From the NCBI RefSeq assembly GCF_028640845.1, contig NC_080546.1, positions 29,223,020 to 29,287,019 of the forward strand: a stretch of DNA of 64,000 nt, given 5' to 3'. This document shows, piece by piece, positions 23,501-38,500 of the stretch (positions are counted from its first letter, which is position 1; every line of letters begins with the position of its first letter). This DNA is from Ahaetulla prasina (lineage: Eukaryota > Chordata > Lepidosauria > Squamata > Colubridae). Position numbers and translations under genes: made by a program. The notes under the pieces were generated by a model. That model was given only the letters and a program-made list of their open reading frames with translations, was not told the DNA's origin and searched no databases.

Positions 23501-26500
23501 TCGAAGAATTTTGCAAAAAGATGACTGCAATGATTAAAAAGGAAATGAAAGAAAGATTTGCAAGAATAAAAAATATATAAAAGAGGAAGTTAAGAAAATC
23601 GAAAATCGAAATTGTATGATAAGAAAGTAGATAAAGCTTTTATGAATCATGTGTTGAGAATTTCTCTTCTGCGTGTCTGGAAAAAATATTATTATAAGTT
23701 AAATTATAAAATTCCTATATGGGCAAGTCCTCGGCATGCAGTAGAGAATATAAATATAGAACAGGAACAAGAAATGATTACTTATAAAGATCTTTTATAT
23801 AATGAGAGGGGAAATTTACAACTAAAATCTTTGGAGACATTAAAAGAAGAAGGGAGGAATTATACCTGATTTCAATATGGACAGTTAAAGGCTAGATGGA
23901 AAGAAGATCAGAAAATTGGTGTTATTCAAAATGAAGAAAATTTGGTTAAACAAATTAGAAATCAAACCCAGGGGCATATAAAGAGATTGTATACTGTGTT
24001 GATAGAAATAGATTCTGAAAGAGATTTAATAAAGGATTGTATGATAAAATGGGCACAGAATATTCAAGAACCAATAATGTTGGAAACATGGGAAAAATTT
24101 GGTTAGAAATGTTAAATTTACGCAAGCGCAGAATTTAAGGAAAATTTTTATAAGATGTTTTATAGATGGCATTTAGATCCTAAGAAATTATCATGTATGT
24201 ATCCAGATATGCAAGCGAAATGTTGGAGATGTAATTGTGATGATGCTACATATTTTCATGTATGGTGGACTTGTAAGAAAATTAAGTCTTTCTGGATAAG
24301 AATTTGGTGGATTATGCAGAATGTTCTGAAGAAGAAGATAAAGTTCCTACCACAATTTTTCCTTTTGGGAATAACAACAGACTGTACAGTGATTGAGACT
24401 AAATTGATTTTGAACTTAATAACAGCAGCAAGACTGTTGATTGGACAATATTGGAAGAAAAAAGAATTACCCACAATAGAAGAATGGATATTGAAAGTTT
24501 CCAATTTGGCTGAGATGGCTAAAATCTCAGCCTTCTTGAAAGACAGTACTCAAGAAAAATATCTAAATGAATGAAAGAATTGGATTGATTATATTCAAAA
24601 TAGATATCAGATTAAGAAATTTCAGATTGCCTTTGAATGAAGGACGTTGTTTTTGATTTTAATGGAAGAAGTCAGGTTATATGAGGAGAAGGATTATAAT
24701 TGTGTTAGATTTTAAAAATTTAATGTATGACTGTTTGTTTATTGAACTATACCTTGTGTTTGCTCCGGGAAGTCGGGGGGGGAGGGGGTTTTGGAGGGAG
24801 GGGGGAAGGGGGAGGGGAGGGGAAAAATTTAATTGTTGTTGTAAAACTTTTTTAATTAAAAAAAAAAGAAAATCGAAAAATCTATACACAGAGGTGTCAA
24901 ACCCACGGCCCATAGGCTGGATGCGTCACGTGCTGGCCCAGCCCGGTTTAGTGAAGAGAGAAAAAGTCCTGAAACTTCACATGATAATGCCGTGATGACG
25001 TGAGTTTAACACCCCTGCTATACAGCAACTTGACTGTGGACTTAAAGTAGTGACAAAATGGAAGCTGGAAAGTAAGACAGAAGTTATAAATAGAAAAATA
25101 GAGAAAGATGCCAGAGTTGAGTTGAAGCTGGTTCCTCCCCTTCCAGACCCTTGTTACAAGAGTACCATCAAAGGAAAGAAAACTGAAGGAGTATATTCAA
25201 ACAAATTGATTGATGGGGATCTAGCACATGAAGCTTGAAAACTTCCTTTATGCTGAAGGCAGTCCTGCCTAAAAGATATTTCAAAAGAAAAAAGTGTTAA
25301 ATTAGGAGGCAAAGGTATATTGTGTTAAATGCAATGCAAAAATGGCAGAAATTGTAACTTTAGTTCTAAACGATTTTTATAAGTGCAGTTGAGCTCAGAA
25401 TCAATATTTTGACGTAATAGCCTTTTCTTAATTCTTTTCACATTTTAGTGGAAACAAGATATGGATTAAATAATTCTTGCACAGTTCTGCACTCTCTAAC
25501 TTCAGAGATCAAAACAGTTCAGAATTATGTAAACTGATATAGAGATTAATACATCTATATAAACCCATCAGATTGTGTAGCACATTAACAAGCATCCCAC
25601 ATTATTTCCGTTTGTTTTTGCTTCATAACTGCTGTGCTAACATTTTATTGACATAAAATGTAATGTTGCTTTCCTGATTAGAAGAACTGCAGACCAGTTA
25701 CCTCTTAGATCCATGGAGAAATTCCCTTTCCTGTTCTGTTTCTCTTTTTGAAGGTTAATTGAAGGTACCTCAGTCCAAGCTATCGGACTTCAAACCATGT
25801 TATCACATTCTTGGGTTAAGAATTTAATGGCATTTATACTTGGTCAAGCCTAAAGAGGGAAGGAATTTGTTCCATGGTGTGCTGGGTGCATAATATGAAA
25901 CTGGATGCAAATTTGAAGACATGTTTATTTTGACTATGTCATGTACATCAGTATAACAACTCCACCCTATTGCCAAATACTTTATCAAATTTCTATTCCA
26001 AATCTGTTCATAAAATGGGTCTATTTTGCTGCTGCTTCTGGTAGAATAGATTGCATGGATCAAACCCATAGTAGATTACAGTCTGAGATAATGTTCATTT
26101 TTCCTTATAGTTTTACTATCCATATGGCAATTACAGGTAGAAATACCAAAAGTTATTGTTGGTTAATCATCTTTAAAATGTCTCATTTAATGAGTTAACA
26201 TTGGTTTTATTGTAAGTGAGCCTTTTTAAGTAATTTGTAAGAAGCTTCTATTATAGTTCATGTGTGTTCCTGATTCTTGTAATATTAGAATAGTGGTCGT
26301 AATAAAATATGTTTAGAGCATCTAATACATTATGCTTATGTATTAAAAATAATCTTAATGCTTATTGGGATGTTACTGCATCAGTTCAGAAACTGGTTTA
26401 AAACAGTGTGAAGTTACACTTGCATATTGCAACTAACCTTCTGTGATCCTAGTCATCCAGAACCAGTTAATAAAACTGGATTAGACCATGATATATTAAC

Positions 26501-29500
26501 CGGTCTTTATATTTGCGGATTATGGATTGTGTCTTGACATGCTGGTTTATCCAGTTGAAGGATAAACAAACAATGTATTGTGTACAGACTAGGTCATTTT
26601 GTACTCTAGTCTATGGAGATTCTTAGTCTTCTAGGTCATGGCTGTCTTAAAGGTGCTTTTTCAGGAGGCAACTGGATGTTTTTGTTTTTTTTCTTGAAGA
26701 CATTTTGCTTCTCAGCCAAGAAGCTTCTTCAGGTCTGATTGGTTGGTGGGGAGTGGAAGGATTTGTATTCCTTGCAGATAGCTGGTCATTTGCATTCTTT
26801 TAGAGAGTCTTTGATGCCACTTGGAGGTTTATCTGTGTCCTCAGGGTCAACTGAATATTGAAAATGGGTGTGGAGCCTTCTTGGCTGGAGGATGTTTTCT
26901 GTCCTGTGTCCCTTCACTGTTGAAAACAGGTACAGGCTGTTGGGGATGAGTCTGTGTTGTCTGTATCTCAAACTGAAGTGCAAATGCTTCCTGTAGTCTG
27001 CAATTTTTCTGGAAATCCGTTCATACTCCCACACCGTTGGAAGGGTTGTTCATCCCAATTTGTATTCTAGTGTTATGCTATGGCCTGGGTTTATTATGGA
27101 AGTAATTAGGTATATTTCAGTACTTCTGTGAAATCCATATATGCCCAAGAAAGGAAATTATAATTTGGTATCTGAACAGAACTCCCTTTTTTCCTATAGT
27201 AGCTCCTTTAATAGTGCCAAGCTTTCAACAGGAAAAAATCATGTTACCATTAAATTAAAACATACATCAGGACAATGTTACATTAAGAATCTCTATAGTC
27301 AGTTACATTAACAAACAATTGGAAGAAAGGCCATAGCAGGAAAATGTGAACCAAGTTCTTTTCTTGCCATTTAAATGTCCACTAGACAATTTGTGGCTCC
27401 TTGGGTTAGCCTTTCATCGGTATTTCCTTATTAAATTCCTCAGTGCCTTTAACAATGACCGAGTTTTTAATATGCCGCCTTCACTGGAAAACCTGTGATT
27501 ATTCAGGGACACTATCTTCTGAAAATAGACTATATTGACTTTAGGAAATGTTCAAGAAATGATTTAAGATATTCTGTATTATGTCATAAACTGCTTTGTG
27601 GCGATTTTAATGTCATAAAATATTTTATAAAATTTGTCAAATTTAAGCCCCATGGTAATCATGGATCCCAGATTTTGGGTGCATTCTGTAAGCTAGCCCA
27701 TTTGAAGTACCTTGGTTCAAGATGTTTTGCCCCACGGTGAACCATTTTATCTAGTTACAGGTTTAGAATCAAAGTTTTGGTAATATGCAGATACAAATGT
27801 TTTGCCTTCTAGACCTCTTGTAACAGCCATTAGCTTGGTATTCCTTAACTTATGATCAAAATTGAGCCCAAAATTTCTGTTGCTAAGTGACACATTTGTT
27901 AAATGAATTGTGCCCCATTTTACAAATTTCCTTACCACCATTGTTAAGTGAATGACTGCAGTTATTAAGTTAGTAACGCCATTGTTAAGTAAGTGAATCT
28001 GGCTTCCCCATTGACTTTGTTTGTCAGAAGGTTGCAAAAGGTAAATTGCATGACCCCGGGGCACTGCAACCATCATAAATATGAGTCAGTTGCCAAGCAT
28101 CTGAATTTTGATCACGTGACCGTGGGGATGCTGCAACGGTTGTAAGTGTGAAAAATGGTCATGAGCTACTTTTTTCAATGCTGACTTTGAACAGTTACTA
28201 AATGAACTGTTGTAAATCGAGAACTACTTGTATTTTGAGTTTTGGCTTTGCAGTTCATGAGGCTTGAAAAGGGGGGGGGGACGGACTAGGAAAAATTACT
28301 GCTACCAGTGTGCCAATTGATATTTTATTTCCCCAGCTTCTTACTGCTGGGTAATAATGCGTTTGGAAAATAAAGCCCACTATTTCCCTTCAGGTGTCAT
28401 ATTCTCATGCCCTGGTGTATAGTAGTGTAGTTTTTTCTGTACATATAATTGTACAGTATCATGACCACATCTTAGGATATTGCTGGCTGCTTTGCACAGT
28501 CCTTTATGTGACTGCTATTTGCTAAACCCATTATTGTATGCCTATCTAGTTAGTATCTTGTTAATGTGCTGTTACCCCACTGAGTTCATTTTATAATAGA
28601 TTTTGTTTTTTTTAATAAATGGGAAAGGCATTATAGCTAATCAAGATACGAAAACAACTATATGCTGCATTGTCCAGTCTCCTTTAAAAATAACATTTTA
28701 ATTGCTTGGAAGTGGTCAGATTGTCTTAACACGTTTTCACAGGTGACAGATCTTGTTATTCATAATTACTCAATCACAAAGTAGTTTGACTTAATGTGCA
28801 GCGTTTCTTGGTTTGATAGATCTGTCAATTAACAATTCATTTTCCCTAATGTGTTTCTGGTAGAAGTGACATTTGAACCATTTTCATCTGCAGTGGAGTA
28901 AAAGAATGGGTTAAGTGTGGGATAAAATGGGCCGGTTTAGCTCTGCCTGGTAAGGCCTGTTATTAAGAACACAAAGCCTGCAATTACTGCAGGTTCGAGC
29001 CCGGCCCAAGGTTGACTCAGCCTTCCATCCTTTATAAGGTAGGTAAAATGAGGACCCAGATTGTTGGGGAGGCAATAAGTTGACTTTGTAAATATATACA
29101 AATAGAATGAGACTATTGCCCTATACATTGTAAGCCGCCCTGAGTCTTCGGAGAAGGGCAGGGTATAAATGTAAAACAAAAAAAAAAAAAATAGATATTT
29201 GTCATTTGGTTTCACAATTGTAGTGACTTCAGGTTTGCCTTGTTCTTTTCATAAAAAGTAATGCAGGCTTTCACTTCTATCTGTGATGCATATATTATAC
29301 TTTTCATCTGATTCATATACATGTTGAGCAGGTTAAATGCCAGATGTTGATATATTAAAAAAATCTCAAGCAAATTAAACACATTTGTGTGTTAACATAT
29401 AGAATTATCCCCTTTTTCCAGGATATTTCAGTATTTGAAGAAAGCAATCAGATCATCTTATTCCAGTTACAAGAGATTTGCCTCCTTCAGCACTTCTAAC

Positions 29501-32500
29501 AACAACATTTATCCATCTTTTGCTTTTTTTCTTTCTTCAGCATAATGGAATTGAAAGTGGCATGTTGCCATCACCGTGTTTGGCTGGAAGAGAGGAAGGC
29601 TGCTATTTTCAAATGAAAAATATTTGCTTATTTGTAACTTTAATTATATAACATTATAACCATCTCAGCTTTTCTTGGAATTAACTGCAGAAGTCCACCA
29701 TTTGAAAATAATTTACAAAAGCAAAATGATCTAAAAAAAATAAAAATCATGTGTTTGTTGCCTACCAGCCAAATAAATATTTATTTTCTTATTATATTTT
29801 AATCATACCTTTGTTACTTTATAAGTAACTCAAGACAGCAAATATGCTAATACTCCTTCCTCCTCCTATTTTCCTCACAATAGCCCTGTGAAATAGGTTG
29901 GGCTGAGACAGAATGGCTGACCCAAAGTCATCAGTTGGCTTTCATGCCTTAGGCAGGACTAGAACTCATCGTCTTCACCTTAACCACTAGGCAAAACTGG
30001 CTCTCTTATTATTTCAATAGCAATAAGAAATATTCCTGTTGAAAGTTCTAGCTAGTACACTTCTAACAATTTGGGACGGGCATTTTCCACCCTGAAAATA
30101 TTTTATTGTTTTCAAAATATTTATGTTACCATAAAATATCATTTTATAGGCAGTCCTCAACTTCCAACCACAGTTAGGGCTGGAAGTCAGGTTCTAAGTC
30201 TTTGCAACCATAACTTAAGATACTCATATGACCAAGTGCTTTTTTGGGAAGAATTTTTGTGGTGGTTGTTAGGTGAATCACTGTGGTGATTAAGCAAATC
30301 CACAGTCACTAAGCAGATGTGAAGTCATTAAGTGAGCCAATTATTCCAAATGGGCATTTTTTGCTGGAAACTGGCATAAGTCACAAATTGCAGTTATGAC
30401 CGTGAGACGTTGTAACTTATCATAAAGGTGAGCCGGTTTTCAAGCACGCAAAAAGTAGTCATGTGACGGGGGGAATTATTTTACAATGCCTATAAGTGCT
30501 TTACAGGCCATAAAGCATCCATTCCAAGTCCGTTATAATGTGGAATGCTTGTTGAACAACCAGTAAGTTAAGGACTACTGTAATGTGTTTAGCAGGTGTC
30601 TTTCTGGCTGTGTAAAGTTACCATTCAGAGACTGAGTATAGTATTAATATATATGAATCATAAAATGTCAAGAGAATTATTCTCTTCAATAGTATTTAAA
30701 ATTCATCATATAAAGGGACCCAATGTGAAGCACTAGTTGGCAGATTCTGCAATCTCCTGATTTTACTTTAATGCTGTATGGCAGGGGTCCCCAACCCCTG
30801 GTCCGTGGACTGGTACCAGACCATGGCAGGCCAGTAACCAGTCCATGCAAACAAGCAAAGCTCCATCCACAAGATGCAGGCAGCACACGAAACCATGCCC
30901 CCTCCAGTCCATGGAAAAACCTTTCTCCATGGAACCGGTCCCTGGTGCCCCAAAGGCACCATAGCTGTATGGCATATTTGGTGAAAACTGTGTGGAAAGT
31001 TGTCTTATTTAAAGGATCAGGAAACAGAATTCATTAATATTTATTGTTTCCAAGAAGGAATAACACTTCTTAATTTTTCTCAGCATAATGATATAATGAT
31101 TGCAAGTGCTGCTACTGGACTGTTGTATTTTTCATAAGAAGTTTATATGCTATAAACATAACCTTCCAATAACTGAATTGGAGTAGCTGCATTACAGAAC
31201 ATTTTGAGGCTACCTCAAGCTTCAGTTCTATTCATAAGTGAAACAATGCAAGTGCAGTATTAAATTGGAGATGGATTTGCTGCAGTGCCCTAATTCTGTG
31301 GCTTAATGAAAAATCTATTTAGGTTTTTCGTTTGACTGGATTTGCCCAGATAGCTGTCCCAGATTTCGATTTGATTGAGAAAAGAGGCAATGGAATATTC
31401 TGACCTATGAATGTAGCATCTGTTTCTGGCTCATTAAAGCAGTTGTGCTTTTTCTCAAGACTCAGTGACTTTCCTGGAAGCCTCACTGCAGCAGCCATGC
31501 AACTCTGATGCTGCTACAGCTGCTTTAATAGATTGTAGATGGGTTCTGTGTTCCAAAACATTTCTCCCACACTATATCTATAGCATGACAGAATTCAAAT
31601 AAACAAGGATTGGAAATATTCTCTTTAGATGCACATTAATTTTAGATTGGTCTATCAATGGTCCATTTAATTTTGAAGTCCATTAAAGACCAACATAATA
31701 TCAAAATGCAAAAGGATATTCTTAGGTACACTGTATGAGTTTGATCTTAGCTCGGTTTAATTGGGTTCCTGTTTATTTTTGTACTCAATTCAATATGCTG
31801 GGCAAATTTTTTGATCCAGCAAGTGGTTTGGAAGGAATCTTTCTCTTATATCATCTGTTTTAAATTAATCAATACCAGAAACATTTCTGGAGTTGATTTC
31901 TTCTGTGGTGGTATCATGGCTCTGGAATATTGAAACCTATTGTTACTGTTCTTTTAGAATTTACTTAGCTTCTTATTTTGGTGGGCTTTTAATGTGTAAT
32001 ATTTCTTCCTTTTTCTTGCTTAAGAGTTTTATGTATGTAAGTTTTAGAATAGCTGGGATTTGTATTGATTTATGATTGTTTCATAACATAATGATCCGTA
32101 ATATTTGAAATACTTCTATTAATAGCCTCCTTACTTTTCTGATGGGTTCTTACAAAGGCAGACTGGAGACTTCATCAAAATTAAGGAAGCAATTGCCTTT
32201 AATACTCCTAAATTGAGGCAGATAATGTGGGAGAGTGTGACAAGGAGAAAGTAGTATTTATCTTCACTTTGAAATGTTCCAAGTACAGATTCCCAGGTTT
32301 TTGTTGCTATTTTGTGACTACCAACTCAGTCACAGCTAAAAACTAAATAGTTTTTAAATGTGCTTGGTTGGGCTGAGAGACCAAGGCACGTCCAACAGTA
32401 AAAAGTAATCCTTTCTAAATTTGGATAGAGGTATCATGTGAAGAGAACAGCTATTGTCTATACAGAATCGAGGCTTGTTTTTGTCTTTGATAATATCAGA

Positions 32501-35500
32501 TATTTCATACTTATTCCTATTGCATTCCAGGAATGTAATAACCTGGAGGAGAGATTTTCAAGAGAAAGGAGCAGCTAAGCAGGATCAATGAAAAACTATA
32601 TAAATGATTTTATCAGAAAAATATAAATTAGGTACTTTAACTTTTACCTAGTCCTATATAAAATTAGCTTTTTGCACAAAATGTCTTGATAATTCACTTT
32701 TAATATATTAAAACATTATTACTCAATTTTACTTTTCAAAAAATTATATGCCATAGCCATAATCCCCACTGCAGATTGATAATGGAGAAAAATTCCCTCT
32801 TCTCAGAACTAAACATAGGCAAAGAAAGAACAAAGGTAAATTCATGTAATAAAGCTTCTCAATAGATGCTACACATTTTTATCAGAGGGGAAGAACATTT
32901 AAGACAAAACACTTGTGACATACTAGCACAGAGGATTAGGAAGGTATGTCCAATGAAGCAATATTATATATATGAAACTCATGGCTTGAAAATAGTTTTC
33001 AGTATAATTGAAAATTTGCAGCATTCAATGTATAGATGATCACTGAAGAATGAGCAATGGTAAATCTAAGGAAGGTAATGTTCAGTTAGTAATAACAGAT
33101 CTATGCTATGTTGAATGATTGCCTTATGGTAGTGCATTACCAAGAATGGTAAAATGTAATATATCATTTTAGATGTCACTTCAGATATTTTCAAAGTAGT
33201 GGAAAAAGCCTGCAAACATTGCACAATGCGTATTTCCTTTGAAAATACTGATGTCTCATGCAGTGGCTTACAATCCAGTTAGTCATAATATTTCGTATTA
33301 GGTCATGTGGTTGAATAATTTTCCTTCCAACCCCCCACCCCCGTGGAGCTTGTAGGATGAGCTTGTAAGAAGAATTGAAAATAAAGACAAGAATGTGTTT
33401 ATGACCAGGGGCTAGAATTGCCTTGCTCTGGTGCATGTTTCAGAAAATCTTGCTTTTCTGTTAAGCTATGAATCAAGGAGTGAATGTTCAGAATTGCAGT
33501 GAGAGAATTAAAATAGGGCCAGATTATAATCAGGCCTTGCTTATTGTGGCTCTCCTGAGGAAACACTGAAGATGAAAATGGGACAATTGAGTACAAGAAT
33601 TAAATACTTCTGCAGTTAAATACAATAGTTGAGCTGCCTCCTTCCTTAATTAATAGTGAACAGACTTCTTTTAATAATTTCCAAAGCTTTTTTTTTGGCC
33701 TACAAAACAAAACCATTATCTCTTATGTGAGTTTAAATTTGTTGTTTTGAAGAACATTTTTATTTGTTGTAGAATCATTTCCTTTTTTATTGGTTGTGCA
33801 TATAAATATCTTAAAAATAAAGGGTTTCATGGAATTATTTGTGATTAGAAATTTCAGATGCGTTGGCTTTTTCATTTGAATGAAATCAAAATAATCAGGT
33901 GATGCGATTTCTTTATTGTATCAAACATACTGTCTATTGACTCATTCTGCATCTCTCACACATAACCTTGCTCTCTCCCTAACCCAGCAACAGCCACTTA
34001 CCTAAACAGAAAAAGAGAATAATTATGGGCAAAAAAGCAGTAGGAGCAGGAGTGACTTTCAATGTCCTACTGGCTTCCCTTCTGACTTCCCTTATGGGAA
34101 GTTGGCAGGGAGTGTTGTGACAATCACTAGACCAGGGGTTGGGAACCTGCAGCTCTGGAGCCTACAAGCGGCTCTTTGGGCCCTCTGCCACAGCTCCCTG
34201 TCCCATCACTGGTTCGCCCTGCCCCTCTTATTTCTTTTTTGGACTCCAGCCTGAAGCGTCAGGAAGCGAAGGCTGCTTTATGCATAAATGTGGTGTGAAG
34301 GCAGGTACAGGGCAGCTTCACTCCTGCACTTTCCTCCCCTCCTCTCGTAACCTCCTGGCCGGCTGTGGCTGAGCTGGGAGTGTGCACATGCACAGAGAGA
34401 CCCTCCATAAGTGAGCTGCTGCCCGTCCCACGTGTGCCTTTTCTGAGTTTTGGCGCTTGCTTGAGCAGGATCTCCCCACGGGTGCACATGCTCCCAGCTC
34501 AGCCACAGCTGTCCTGGGCATCCTGAAAGGAGGAAGGAGAAGAGGGTTGCCAGAGAGTGCCACATTTGCATGTAAGGCAGCCTTCGCTTCCTGACACTTC
34601 AGGCTGGAGTCTCCCTGTGCGTGCGAACACTCCCGGCTCAGCCACAGTCAGCCAGAGAGTTACGGGGTGGGGGTGGGGGAGGAGGATGGTCACCCGAAGG
34701 GAGGGGGAGAGGCACACACACACACACGTTGAGAGAGAGAGAGAGACATAGTGATACACAGAGCAGGGGTGAGAAAGACATAAAGAGACACATAAAAAGT
34801 GATACACAGAGAGGGGATCAGAGAGACACATAAAGAGTTATACATAGGAGGGAGAGAGACAGAGATACAGAAGGAGAGACACAGAGGGAAGGTAGGGAGA
34901 GGAGGAGAGAGACATAGAGAATAGTTTTGTGGCTAGGTAGGCATGGCTAGGTGGTCATGTGACTGGGTTGGAGATAGTGATGAGTTGGCCACACCCACCC
35001 AGGTTTTGTGGTTCCCAGTGTGTTTTTTTCTTGTAGGAAACAGGTCCAAGTGGTTCTTTGAGTGTTTAAGGTTGCCGACCCCTGCACTAGACCATGGCTG
35101 ATTGCTGAAGTGGCCACATTTCCAAATGTCAATCTCATGGGAGTACAGGAGAGTTTTAGCAGCATATAGATGGGAATTTTTGGAATCTACCTTCAAGAAT
35201 TGCTGTGGGGAGGGCATTAAAGCATGCTCATGTTCCCTGGAATTTAAGGAGTTATGTGATACAGCTATATTATTGGCATAAATAAAGATGGTTCTTTTTT
35301 GATAAATACTTCCACTTATACTTCTAGGAATAAGTTAGTCAAGCAATAGTTTATGTTGGATGAAATAAAGATCATAAATATTATCTAAAGTTGTTCCCTC
35401 TAAGTTAGTATCAAGTTCTCTGTAGCTTTCTGGAGGGTTGGGTTGGGTTGGGTTGGGCTGGACTTGGATCCTGATTTCTGCTTCATCTCTACAGTAACTA

Positions 35501-38500
35501 TATTCAGCCATCCAAAATTACCTGTTTCTGAAATCTTTCTGAATTTGAGAAATACATCAAGAGCCAGCAATTTCCAATGCAGAGATGGAGCTATATAATC
35601 AACAGCCACTCAACTTACAGTCATGAAATACACAACAAAATATCTGCTGAAACATAATAGGGAAACAAGCAAGAGGATTGTCATGCTCTAGGGATTGAGA
35701 GGAAAGTTCCATCCTCTGTCTGAAAAAGGACAATAATTGTTTATAGATCTTTATCTACATGAGCTGTGTCATGTGTTTGAGAGATTATAGTAATAGCAAT
35801 AGCACTTAGACTTACATACCGCTTCACAGTGCTTTACAGCCCTCTTTAAGTTGTTTACAGAGTCAGCATATTGCCCCCAACAATCTGTGTCCTCGTTTTA
35901 CGCACCTCAGAAGGATGGAAGGCTGAATCAACCTTGAGCCTGGTGAGATTCAATCTGCCAAGCTGCTGGCAGCCAGTAATCAGAAGTAGCCTGCAGTACT
36001 GCACTCTAACCACTGTTAGAGTGCCACTGCGGCTCATATAGTAGGCATAAATTTAGAAATCATGTTAAAATTGTGAATCTGAGATTTTTTGTTGAGATTT
36101 TGCGATTGGAACCTATCATGAGAAATGTACATTTTTGTTTTAGGTGGTATGTCCCATATAAATCTACCACTTGATTAGGATTTTTTAAAATAAAAAATTC
36201 TCTAAAAAAGAATGGAATGATGACCTTAATACCAAGAAGACCAGTCAATGCTTGTGACATCACCACCTCTATTTCAGTTCCTGTTTTTTAGAATTTGAAC
36301 GGCTTTTTTGGCTAATGGGAGGACTATCATTAGACATCTGAATGGATCCCAGCATATCCTTTTTAAAAAAAGGGTAAAATAAAACTATTTTAAGTATTCT
36401 TAAGTGAAAAGGCTGAATTGACTTTAACTGCTGACTGGAAAGGACTAAATGCAAAGCCTTGCCAGCTCCATTGATAAATATAACTCCATAGATATGAATT
36501 AATAAATTAAATTAGTGGGAGATAAATTCACATGTACTAACTAAAGTTATTATTGAATCATTCCGGAATGCAAAACTCTGGTGAAACTAGATAGAATGCC
36601 TTTGATTATTTTTCATATTTATATTTGTATTATATGAATCATACTTTTTAACATTTGGCTAGCTTTAATTATACATCAGATTGAAGGAGGCAGGCAAGTA
36701 CTGATGGACAACTTTTCCCGTAATGACTTTTGCGGAATAGATTCTGCCAAGCCCAATCCTTTCAGGAAATGCCTGACTTTCTGCAGCATCCTCTTTCAGA
36801 AGGTAGCGGAGATCCCAAATAGATTAGCTGTTCTTGATTTGATTTTATCAGTAGAGAGGATTTAACAACGACCAGAAAGACCTGCATAAAGTCACAAAGC
36901 TAGAATGGCTTTCAAGTTAAAACAGCAAACAGTATACAAAAATGTATCTCGTTTTTCAAAAAGTATATTTTAATTATAAAATTTTAATCAGGACAGTGGT
37001 AAGTGGGATCCCATGATAAGAATAACTCAAGATAGGTAGAAGTTCCTAAACAAAGAGATACTATAATTGTAAACAGTAACAATAGTTGGAAAAATGGAGA
37101 GCAGCAGAAAAACAAAAACTATTTGACTTACACAAAAGGCTTAGTGAGTTGCTGAAAATGAAATTAAGAGCACATTAAATAGAAAGAGGATTAGATACAA
37201 AGGAAAAGTACAGACAGGTTGCCTAGAAATGTAGCATTGATATGAAGAAAACTAAAGCTTGAAATGAACTAATGATAGCAAATTCAGAATAGACTGACTG
37301 ACTTTGATTGCTAGGAACATTCTGGAGTAATTCATAAAGAAATTGTTCTGAAAACTGAAAAGAAACCATGTACTGAATAAATAAAATTAGTCAGTACCCC
37401 TTAAACATTAACAAGTTGACAGATACAGATTGTTGTTTATAAGGAAATATGTAAACAAATACAATTTAGTGGTGGCAGTTGATTGCATCTGTGAGCTAGC
37501 TTGGCTGTGTTCTTAAAAAAAACACATGCTGGTAATTCTGAATTTTTAAGCCTAAATTATAATTATTTCATGTGGAAGTCTACTCTATCTGGTCTTTTTA
37601 TGGCTTTTAAATTCCACTTAATCAAATTTATGTACCTGGCATGGACTGGTAGCAATTAAATTCAGATTCTTACAACCTAAATATGGGAATCGATACAAAT
37701 ATGCATATATAGGCAGTCTATGCTTAACGGCAGTAATTGTGACTTGGATTTCTGTTGCTAAGCAGTGCAGTAATAAAGTGAAATGGCACTTGACCACATC
37801 ACTTAGTGGTGGCAGTCCCATTGATGCTGTTAAGCAAGAATTGTGGCTTATTAAGCAAGGAACTCGCATGACTTGTGAGTTCCTGCCTTATGAGGTCTTT
37901 TCAGCTTCCCACAAGCAAAGCACTGCCCTTTTCTGAGGGAGATGGGCAGTTTAGAGGTAGGAAATATTAAACAAACAAATGGTTAATTGCGAAACCAGCA
38001 GGAAGTTGACAATCCAGATAATTTTACAAGCTGGCTAGTGAGTGGGTGACTGTTATGGAGTGTAGCCTGGTGGAGGGACGCTGTGGTGCCACATAATTGC
38101 AAGTAGGTATGGGAAGGGGCACTGGAGACAGATGTGGGGGTTCTGTAAGTGGGCATACACTACAGAGTACAAATCCCTGGGAATCTAAATTCCTTTTAGC
38201 AGGCTCTTCGGGAAGAAATGCAGCAGGAGCAACTTAGGGGAGCAACTTGCAACCTTCCACATTGACTTTGCTTGTGAGAAGCCGGCAAGGAAGGTTAGAA
38301 ATGATGATTACATGACCATTGCAAATGTTGTAAGTGCAAGCTGGTTACCAAGTGCCTTAATTATGACTGAAAAGGTTGTAATGGTTGGAATTTTGAGGAC
38401 TATGAGTCTCCTTTGGTGCCATCGTAACTTTGAACAATTACTGAAAGAGTGGTCCTTAAGCGAGGACTACCTGTAGCCATGTTTTAGAATGACTCCTTAA

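Noticed and set aside
28742..28790. CACAG acceptor followed by 13 open codons ([13 protein letters not shown]) as MCUB exon 2
   Set aside because: The frame hits TAG before any donor and the similarity to the family segment is too short.
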